Origin: Ramicandelaber brevisporus | Lineage: Eukaryota; Kickxellomycota; Ramicandelaberales; Ramicandelaberaceae | Reading direction: 5' to 3' | NCBI GenBank assembly: GCA_025201865.1 | Contig: MU602841.1 | Span: 8,604-29,692, forward strand | DNA: 21,089 nucleotides | Shown here: positions 1-6,962 of the stretch, one piece after another | Numbering within the stretch: position 1 is the stretch's first letter | How the letters are laid out: every line of letters starts with the position of its first letter | The notes under the pieces: model-generated | What the model saw: only the letters and a program-made list of their open reading frames with translations | What the model was told of the DNA's origin: nothing | The model's database searches: none | Made by a program: the position numbers and the translations under genes

Positions 1-118
1 GGAGTGGGCTAAGATAGCTGGTGTCGATATCAAAAGAATCGTTCAGTGGCTCGGAAAAGCTCGGCTTCGAAAAAGACGGAAGGCTCAAAATGCTACGCGC
101 ACTGCAGCTGACACTTAA
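1..118 (+). CDS. C-terminal fragment of a homeodomain-like protein (5' end outside window)
   Basis: The frame starting at base 2 is open from the window edge for 38 codons and stops with TAA at 116-118. The peptide reads as the end of a homeodomain: a short helix (EWAKIAG), a turn, then a third helix with KRIVQWLGKARLRKRRK. The spacing from the Gly before the turn to the Trp equals that of a classical homeodomain (Gly to Trp48, ten residues), and the Arg five residues after the Trp matches Arg53. The invariant Asn51 is replaced by Lys and Phe49 by Leu, so DNA contacts may differ from the standard type. A basic tail and a short A/T-rich peptide follow. Only the last helices are visible, so this could also be another helix-turn-helix protein or a chance open frame; the rest of the gene would settle it. 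Confidence 0.4.
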   Translation, partial: EWAKIAGVDIKRIVQWLGKARLRKRRKAQNATRTAADT

Positions 119-303
119 ATCCACTCTGCTGTACTCCTCTTTAAGAATATCATTTTATTCAGTTTTTAGGGTTTAACTTATTCAGTATGTTTCCAATACA
201 TCTGTCAATGTCTTGTCAAGCCAGGTAGCGGAAAATGTATCGCCCAGCTGAGCAACTACCACCTGAGGGGAGAGTTAATTGCAGATTGCCTGGCGGCTTT
301 GGA

Positions 304-570
304 TCAAAGTGGATCCATTTGTCCCTTGCCATAGTCGATAGGTAAGCGAGCTTGGCTCCACGGAATCACCACGCATTGGAGCCAGGCCAGGAACACGAAC
401 CAGCCGAGCGCGCACGACATAACCATCACCCAGGACACCGCCACAATCTTGCATGCACCACGACCACGACCATGAACCGAACGAGCACCATGCCGCGTGG
501 AACCATCTTGAACCATCACCATCACCGCAGGAACCAAATGTGCAAATGCCAACTCTCGCAGCGCCGCCAT
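304..570 (-). CDS. Possible small membrane protein, 88 aa (weak)
   Basis: An ATG at 570 in strong context (A at -3, G at +4) opens an 88-codon frame ending at TGA 304-306. The N-terminal half is Gly/Arg/His-rich. Residues of about 44-68 form one hydrophobic stretch (from KIVAVSWVMVM to LQCVVIPW) that could span a membrane, followed by a short polar tail. I do not recognise a family. The size and plan (one membrane helix, short tail) are like small mitochondrial inner-membrane accessory subunits, but that is only an analogy. The opposite strand of the same DNA is also open and His-rich, so the frame may simply reflect simple sequence (GGT/ATG repeats). Gene spacing would allow a real gene here, convergent with the homeodomain-like fragment. 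Confidence 0.25.
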   Translation of the reverse strand: MAALRELAFAHLVPAVMVMVQDGSTRHGARSVHGRGRGACKIVAVSWVMVMSCALGWFVFLAWLQCVVIPWSQARLPIDYGKGQMDPL

Positions 571-2219
571 CTTGAACAAACCGCCTTTAACGCCGCTGTC
601 GCTCCAACTTGATATTCACAGCACAGCTGCTAGCCACACCATCACACACCAAAGAGACTCAACTCAAGCCAACTCGCTACTAACTAGACAGCGCACCAAA
701 CCCACCACACACATACACGGTTTCAAGGTCGAATCAATATATGGATATCACGTTTGTCGAATATGGACTCGGAATAGAAGGATCATTGTGCAAAGGATGG
801 TCATCAAGTCTGAGGAAATCAGTCGAAATAGCTCAGGATACGTCAGGCAAGAATACGGACAGGATGTGTATGCGTGGATAGGTTCGGTGGCTGAAAAGCC
901 TTCGCAAGTCAACAAAAGTCGAGTCTGAATGATCTGGATGTTGCAGCCAGTGAGTGCTCGTCGAGTCGATGATACTGACACAGTCGAAGTGAAGTGTAGT
1001 GTAACAACAACTGCACGTTCCGTTTCACACTCGCTCGTTCGTCTGTTGTATCTCGATCTGCCGTCGTTCATGTCGTCTTTCATACTTTACTCGTTTCGTC
1101 GTCACCGTCTCCTCTACAAAAACATCGTCAACCGCTGCTGCTGTAGCTGTCGCTCGCACCATCGTTCACCGCTGTCACTCGCTCGCTTGTTCGTCGACTT
1201 GTTCGAGGTTGATGGAGGCTGCAGGTTGGTTTTAAATTTGGGTAGTGAGCGTGTTTGTGTGGTGGTGACACAGTGGAAAGGAGACCAGACTTGCTCGACT
1301 TTGCGTGAATTTGGCAAAGTCGAACTGCTCAATCTGCGATTTCACCTTGTTCTCGACATTTGACTGTCTCACACCTCCAGATGGCAACCACGACCCAACC
1401 TCAATAAGTGAAAGTTGCTGGCTAGGTTCTGGAGAGTAGATTGTGCACTTCTCGCGTTGTTCTCCGTTCATTCGTTGGTGAGATACACTGCTCCATGCAT
1501 CATCCGTTTTTTGCTTTCAGTGGCTCAATATTACACGCCTGAAAATGCGCTGTTGACCGTGGCATGTTGTTCCTGGGTGTCCATTTAGTGTAGATATCGT
1601 GTTTCCAGGTGGTGTTTATATGTGGTTGGCGAAGTTGTCGAATGACATCCGCGGCCTATGCCCAAAAATGAACAAAAACGAGCAAAAATGGATGCCTGCC
1701 GCGCGACCTTTGACGACGTCCAGAACGCGCCAACCATGCCACTCCAAAGTACCAAAACCCTATTCACGCTATCCTAAGGTACCTCTAGCTCGATTTCTGC
1801 GTCTTTCCGCGTCTTTCTGCCTACTCTCGCTGTTCAAATATGCCTAATTTTTTCGTAAAAGTGTGCAATATGAAGAAATGATGATGATTAATCGCCTCTT
1901 TTCACTTCACCAGTGGATCCGGACGGTATTGTTTAGTCTAGGACATGCATATTAAAGTGGGAGTGTATAGTAGAAAATGGGAATCAATATGCCGAGTATT
2001 CTGCTAATCAGGACATTGAAAGTTGAGAAAAGCGAAGAAAAAGTGTTTTTTCATAAGAGGGGTTGCGAGTTTCTCTCACAAAAATCTTCTCGAGGTGAAT
2101 CTTTCTTCCTTTTCGTGTACAGCCAAACACGTACTTTTTCCTCTATCCCAAGTTCATAAAGCGTACTTGCCACTCGACTGCAGTAATAACCAGCGAACGA
2201 TCAACTAGCGAACCGACAT
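571..2219. other. Long gene-poor interval upstream of the endosulfine gene
   Basis: About 1.65 kb without a convincing gene. Short open frames occur on both strands (for example 929-1363 plus and 748-1083 minus), but they lack recognisable domains, overlap each other and have irregular, Ser/Arg/Cys-rich composition. The part from about 1000 to 1200 is rich in TCGT and CGCTCG motifs. A CRE-like half palindrome (GACGTC at 1714-1719) is present. From 1850 the DNA becomes A/T-rich, then pyrimidine-rich. This is most simply the promoter and 5' leader of the endosulfine gene. No tRNA or rRNA signature was seen. Confidence 0.5.
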
Positions 2220-2908
2220 ATGTTACCCGGCAGAAAGCAGAAGATTGATCTCAGCGTATGTCATCAGCCTCGCCAGCATCGGCGGTGTCATCAGCCTCTT
2301 CAGCATCTGAAACAGCACTTTGTACTGGAACTCGCTCTATCCTCCTCCAGTGTCTCTCTTCAGATGGCGGTCGTTTGCTGTTTTTGTGCTACCCTTTCCA
2401 CTTCGTAGTGTGCACTCGCGTTACTGACATACCATCTATCGCACTTATACTGACACTGTTTATGATATGTATATATATATGCATCCGAACGATCAATATA
2501 CAGCAAATGACTGCTGAAGAGAAGGAGGCGTTTCGGAAGTACGGCAGACTCCCTGCAAACAAGACTCTGTTGAAACCACCAGTTAGTGAGCGCAAATTCT
2601 TCGATAGCGGAGACTACGCGATGCAAAAGGCAGGCAAAGTGTCCGCTCCAGTTGGACAAGCGCATCCAAGTCCCTCTGACATTCCTCATACAAATCCTCA
2701 GGCTCCACAAACCCATCTTCCCACGAAAGAATCTGCCCTGGTTCACCCAGTTGCGCCTTCGCCATCGCCTGCTCCAGGCTCCACCACTGCTGCAACTTCC
2801 GCTGACGGAACTACATCATCCACGACTGCTACGACGGCTGCCACATCTGCAGCTACAGCTACGACGACAGCGACATCCAATATCCACCTAACCACCACGT
2901 CGGCTTGA
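2220..2908 (+). CDS. IGO1: Endosulfine/ARPP19/Igo1-family PP2A inhibitor (two exons)
   Basis: Spliced from exon 2220-2255 and exon 2504-2908, giving 146 aa. Residues 9-54 carry the endosulfine core: IDLSQMTAEEKE, then YGRLP, then ERKFFDSGDYAMQKAG. In this family the Ser of FDSGDY (Ser47 here) is phosphorylated by Greatwall/Rim15 kinases, which turns the protein into an inhibitor of PP2A-B55, used in mitotic entry or nutrient-limited quiescence. Unspliced, the core would follow intron sequence, and the 12-codon first exon restores the conserved IDL segment that precedes the core in Igo1 proteins. The tail, from about residue 65 on, is Pro-rich then Ser/Thr/Ala-rich low complexity and looks disordered. 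The gene faces the first tyrosinase gene convergently with 174 bp between stops. The family call is firm; the exact first exon is inferred from splice signals and frame. Confidence 0.85.
2256..2503 (+). other. Intron in the endosulfine gene
   Basis: The donor GTATGT lies at 2256-2261. A branch-site-like ACTGAC lies at 2449-2454 and the acceptor TACAG ends at 2503, which is the first AG after that branch site. Removing these 248 bases joins AGC to CAA in phase zero and places KIDLS directly in front of QMTAEE. The intron itself contains open reading frame with an ATG at 2259, which would mislead a simple ORF caller. This is the only intron I can support in the window. Confidence 0.75.
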
Positions 2909-3082
2909 AACTCTATTTGTTTTCGTCATTTGCATTGTATCTTCTCACTCACTCACTCAGTCACTCTCCTCTCTTCTAACAATCTCTCGAATTTAACATC
3001 AGTTATCAAAGTTTAACAATAATACATTTTATAATAATAAGTAACAATAACGTGGGTTTCTGGTTCTAATAATAGTACTAAT

Positions 3083-4672
3083 TTAAAGATGTCCTTGTTT
3101 AAGCAACTGCTGGAATTCAAGCTCAGCGCGATGATTAGCCTCAGCAATGGCCTCGGGAGGAGCAATGTCGCCATAGCGCATCTTGCCTTGCTCAATCAGT
3201 GCATTAAACGTTGCGATCCAGTGTTTGGCTCGCAGTTCATTACGACGCACAGCCATTCGATTCAGCCCAAAGGAACGGATTGTTTCATCGGGAATTGCAT
3301 CTGGAACCGGAATCTCATCTGGAATCTCAAAGGATATCACATCTCGATGCTGGAGTAAACTGGCGCGCTGCATGTTGATGCCATAACGCAAGGCATCACC
3401 AATCTCTTCTGGCGACAGGGCTTGGCCAGCAAACATACCGGATGTGAATTGAACGTTGCGCTGAACGTTTGGCACACTGTTAACAGCGGGATCAGTCTGC
3501 TGCTGCCGTTGCTGCTGTTTCTGTTGTTGTTGCTGTTGTTTTAACTGCTGTAAAAGTTGGTTGAGTTCGCTGGTCATGGCTTCCTTCTGCTTCTCAACCT
3601 GCTGTGTCAATATTGTCAAGTGCTGCTGTGTCTTCACTGTGCTGATTTCATCCGGAGTAACCGCAAATATCAGACTACGATTACCGCGCATAACTGGACC
3701 TTGTACAAGAGCAACATCAAATGGAGAAGGTGCATATGTGTAGCATCCACCAGCTGCGGTCTCAGTGTTCAGCACGGCAGCCACTGGTATCCCATTGGAC
3801 CCCGGGATTGGAGTGTTTGCAAACATGCTGTTGAATCCGCGTGTTCCACCAAAGTCCAGCGAGCGTTCAGGATGTGCTCTCAGCCAGTCATCCCAAACTT
3901 TATCCACATAGCTGTGATGAACATAAAACAATGGATCATTGGAACTAACCATAGTCTTCATATCGCCTCCAACTCCAAAATGAATAGTTGTATGTGGTCC
4001 ATCCTCCATGCCGCCCCAGAACGTACGCTGGTTCTTCGCATAATTAACCAAATTACGCATATACATGCGATCATATGTGCCACGAATAGTGTTGCCTGCA
4101 TTAAACTTGCGTCTCATACATTTGCGCGACTCGCCTGGATCAGCTTCGCCGCCAATGCCAGAATTAACCACCACCTCAGTGCCATCTCCGCTGCTAACAA
4201 TCGCTCGAGTTGCCCCGCTGAATGGCCCAGAAAGCAAACAGTTTTCTGGACCCCATCCATTTCCTCCCATCCAAAAACTGGAGAATATTGGGCTCTTGTG
4301 CATGGCAAATGCATCTGCTGTGCTTTCCCAATAGGGCAATGTCACATTTGGATCGATTCGATTGATCAAGTTCTGGTAAATATTTGTAAATGATCGATGG
4401 AATGCAAGGAACATCAATGTGCCGTGAACATCTTTACCACTCTCAATGTGTCTCGCAGTGAGCCAGTCGTATCCATTTCCGCCTGCAACCTGGAGACGCT
4501 GTGCTGCACGAATAAAAGCGATACGCTCCTGCTCGGTTAAAGCACGAATCTCCTTGCGCAATCGAAGTCCGCCAGCACAGTGCCCGTTAGGCGATTGGGG
4601 CTGCTGCGCAAATAAGCCGGTGCTCAATACGAACACAGCTACCGATATCAGCTGTATAAAATACATTAACAT
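3083..4672 (-). CDS. Secreted tyrosinase-family type 3 copper oxidase, copy 1 (529 aa)
   Basis: A predicted phenol or catechol oxidase of the tyrosinase family, which uses a pair of copper ions to make o-quinones for melanin or cross-linking. A signal peptide (residues 1-22, cut near FAQ) suggests secretion. All six copper ligands are visible: CuA His75, His83 (VHG) and His92 (FHR); CuB His227, His231 and His253 (VHHSYVD). Spacing matches bacterial tyrosinase at CuB (4 and 22) and at the last CuA step (9). Glu223 matches the water-holding Glu of plant enzymes, but the residue after His227 is Thr, not Asn or Asp. The usual WHR and PYWDW are changed to FHR and PYWES. Residues 374-392 are Gln-rich. 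The C-terminal block 441-529 is shared with copy 2. A second ATG lies two codons downstream. It is head-to-head with copy 2 at 4999. Confidence 0.93.
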   Translation of the reverse strand: MLMYFIQLISVAVFVLSTGLFAQQPQSPNGHCAGGLRLRKEIRALTEQERIAFIRAAQRLQVAGGNGYDWLTARHIESGKDVHGTLMFLAFHRSFTNIYQNLINRIDPNVTLPYWESTADAFAMHKSPIFSSFWMGGNGWGPENCLLSGPFSGATRAIVSSGDGTEVVVNSGIGGEADPGESRKCMRRKFNAGNTIRGTYDRMYMRNLVNYAKNQRTFWGGMEDGPHTTIHFGVGGDMKTMVSSNDPLFYVHHSYVDKVWDDWLRAHPERSLDFGGTRGFNSMFANTPIPGSNGIPVAAVLNTETAAGGCYTYAPSPFDVALVQGPVMRGNRSLIFAVTPDEISTVKTQQHLTILTQQVEKQKEAMTSELNQLLQQLKQQQQQQKQQQRQQQTDPAVNSVPNVQRNVQFTSGMFAGQALSPEEIGDALRYGINMQRASLLQHRDVISFEIPDEIPVPDAIPDETIRSFGLNRMAVRRNELRAKHWIATFNALIEQGKMRYGDIAPPEAIAEANHRAELEFQQLLKQGHL

Positions 4673-4998
4673 TCTGTTTATTTCTTCTGTATAAAGTTTG
4701 TGTCAAGTAAAGGTATCAGTAGCCAAGAAATCAATCGTCATCCTCACCTAACGCTGGCATGGACGTGACAGCCTGGGGAATGGAAACACAGGGGTAGGAA
4801 GGAGGAGGAGGAGGAGGAGGAGGAGGAGGATGCAACCATGTTCACGACTCCAGTTTTAATTTTTTGGCTGGGCATCCTGTGAAGGGGGTGGGGAGGGAGC
4901 TGCCTTCCATCAACTCGTTCACGCATTTTTCTCTCCACAATCACGGCGACAGTAACGAGAATAGCAACAATAACGACAGTAACGACAGTAACTATTGA
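4673..4998. promoter_or_regulatory. Shared upstream region of the divergent tyrosinase pair
   Basis: These 326 bases separate the two start codons, so promoters for both genes must lie here or within the neighbouring coding ends. The region holds a (GGA)10 microsatellite at 4801-4830 and, next to the copy 2 start, an A/C-rich leader with repeated ACGACAGTA units (about 4947-4993). I saw no clear TATA box placed for either gene. Co-regulation of the two genes is an inference from the layout. Confidence 0.6.
4801..4830. repeat. (GGA)10 microsatellite
   Basis: Ten perfect GGA units in the shared tyrosinase upstream region. On the minus strand it is a pyrimidine tract about 130 bases upstream of the copy 1 start. 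Its length may vary between strains. Confidence 0.95.
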
Positions 4999-6159
4999 AT
5001 GTGGCATCGAGTGAGAGGCACATTGATTCGAACGAAGGTGCTGTGCACCATTTGTCTTCTTCTTCTCACTCTTCTTCCTTCAAACATTCACGGCGCTTTA
5101 GCATTTCCTCATCAACGCCAGTTGGACGCCGCCACGCCTACTGCATCTTCTACAACTCCAGGTGTCAATTCGAACACTGTGCCATCTCCTACACCAACTT
5201 CACTCACTCAAGCTGAAATCGAGAAATTGGCAAAGGAGCGCGCAGTTATCCCTCCGCCAGGATATATCAACAACAACAGCAACAACAACAACAACAAAAA
5301 TCGCGGCAATGCCCTTGACGATATCAGCCTCCAAGTGCAGTCGCATGATCCACAACAACAACCTCAGCGTCAGTTGCCCAAACGATGTTCCAGAGTTTTA
5401 GTTCGCAAGGAAATTCGCTCCTTGACTCCGGCTGAACTCAATGCTTACATCGCCGCAGCAACTAAACTAGAGCAAGAAACTGCAAACAATGCACACGATT
5501 GGCTCACTGCAGTGCATTTAGCACACAAGCAGCAGACCCACAGCACCAGTCTATTCTTTCCGTGGCATCGATGGATGATGAACTTGTATCAGATTCAGCT
5601 GCATCGCATTGATCCAAACGTGACTCTGCCATATTGGGATTGGTCTGCCGATGCCCACAGCATGGAGTCTGCACCAGTCTTCTCAATCTGGGGTGGCAAC
5701 GGACTTGCATCCTATTCTTCAGCCACTGATGCAGGGAATGGGGCTGGCGGTGGAGTACGCGGTATGCGTGGTATGCATGGCATGCGAAATGGAAACATCA
5801 ATGCTGAGATGGTGGACGTGCAAAATCCGTGCATTGCCGATGGCCCCTTGGCTAATGTCATTCGCGCCATTGGGCCAACCGGAACGCCACACTGTCTGTC
5901 TCGCAACTTCAACGCTGGCAACACCATTTACGGCGTTTACGATCATGCCTATATGATCAACCTGGTCCAGCACTCGGCCACTTTCAACGATATCTGGCGA
6001 GGCGTGGAGAATGGCCCTCATTCAGCCATCCATTATGGAATTGGCAGTACAATGGCTACACTGCAGAGTCCCAATGACCCAATATTCTTTTTGCATCACA
6101 CATTTGTCGACAAGCTGTGGGATGACTGGCAGCACTCCAGCTCATCACAACAGCAACAA

Positions 6160-6191
<32 letters not shown>

Positions 6192-6864
6192 TCTTCATGA
6201 CTTGGCCGGCGGCACACTGGATCAAGACACAATGCGTATTGGAAACAGTCAGATGCCAGGTGCTCGCAGTGGATTTCACGTCAAGGACATTCTCGACACA
6301 CAAACGCCAACTGGCGGATGCTTCCGCTACCAGCCATCTCCGTTTGACATTGCCGTTACAATGGGACCGGCGGAACAAACTGCGTCGGGGCATCTCAAGT
6401 TTGTGGTTACTCGAGAAGAAATCGACCGAATCCAGACAGCTCAAGACTTGAACAACTTAAAGCAAACTATTGCGACTTCCGCCAAGCAAGCCATCCTCCA
6501 AGATAACAGCACTACTACCGCAAACAGTGGCAGTGGCACTAATGGCAATAGTCACGCAGTCAACATTATCAACTCGTCGCGTGCCGTACTCTTGTCGGAT
6601 CCACAGGCAATGGTGTTTGAAGTCTTAAATCAGCTGCCACTGCCTCGACCACTCCCAGCTTCGGTTATCAGCATGATGGGTCTCCATGAACCAGAAGTGC
6701 GTCGCCAGGAAATTAAGGCGCGACATTGGATTCAGAGCATCAATGCACTCATTGCGGAGGGTAAAATGAGATTCGGCGATGTCGCTCCTCCTGCGGTTAT
6801 CAAATCTGCTACGCAGCGTGCTGAACAAGAGTTCCAATCTTTGCAGCCCAGCGGTCATTCGTAA
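4999..6864 (+). CDS. Secreted tyrosinase-family type 3 copper oxidase, copy 2 (621 aa)
   Basis: Paralogue of the neighbouring minus-strand gene. A basic start followed by a hydrophobic stretch (residues 13-27) makes a signal peptide. Residues 36-125 form an extra N/Q/S/T/P-rich segment not present in copy 1. CuA ligands are His173, His181 and His190 (PWHR); CuB ligands are His341, His345 and His367 (LHHTFVD), with Glu337 as the likely water-holding residue. The canonical PYWDW (211-215) is kept, unlike in copy 1. There is no Cys two residues before His181, so the Cys-His thioether of ascomycete tyrosinases is absent. The CuA-CuB loop has a Met-rich MRGMHGM segment (256-262). A run of 14 Gln (384-397) directly follows the CuB helix. 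The C-terminal block 533-621 matches copy 1 and ends in a similar SGH/QGH tail. Convergent with FOX2, 98 bp between stops. Confidence 0.94.
6148..6189 (+). repeat. CAA/CAG tract encoding Gln14 in tyrosinase copy 2
   Basis: Fourteen Gln codons, the last nine being uninterrupted CAG, which makes this tract prone to length change. It sits 17 residues after the last copper ligand and has no counterpart at this position in copy 1. Confidence 0.95.
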
Positions 6865-6962
6865 AACTCCATTATGGAGCTTAGTCAGTTGCTATTATTG
6901 TTATTATTATTAAACTATTTCTAAAGAATATTATTGAATAAGAAAGCACAAACACAGTTAAA

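Noticed and set aside
929-1363. A 144-codon plus-strand frame in the gene-poor interval
   Set aside because: No domain, overlapping frames on the opposite strand, irregular Ser/Arg/Cys-rich composition; more likely promoter or leader DNA.
2258-2506. The unspliced N-terminal extension of the endosulfine frame (83 residues with a hydrophobic stretch)
   Set aside because: It lies in the predicted intron with good donor, branch-like and acceptor sites; the family does not have a membrane segment.
3557-4393. Plus-strand 278-codon frame opposite tyrosinase copy 1
   Set aside because: Antisense shadow of a gene with all catalytic residues intact.
4744-5007. Minus-strand 87-codon frame with an apparent membrane segment upstream of tyrosinase copy 1
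   Set aside because: The Val/Ile-rich stretch is the antisense of the A/C-rich leader of copy 2, and the Ser run is the antisense of (GGA)10. It also overlaps the copy 2 start.
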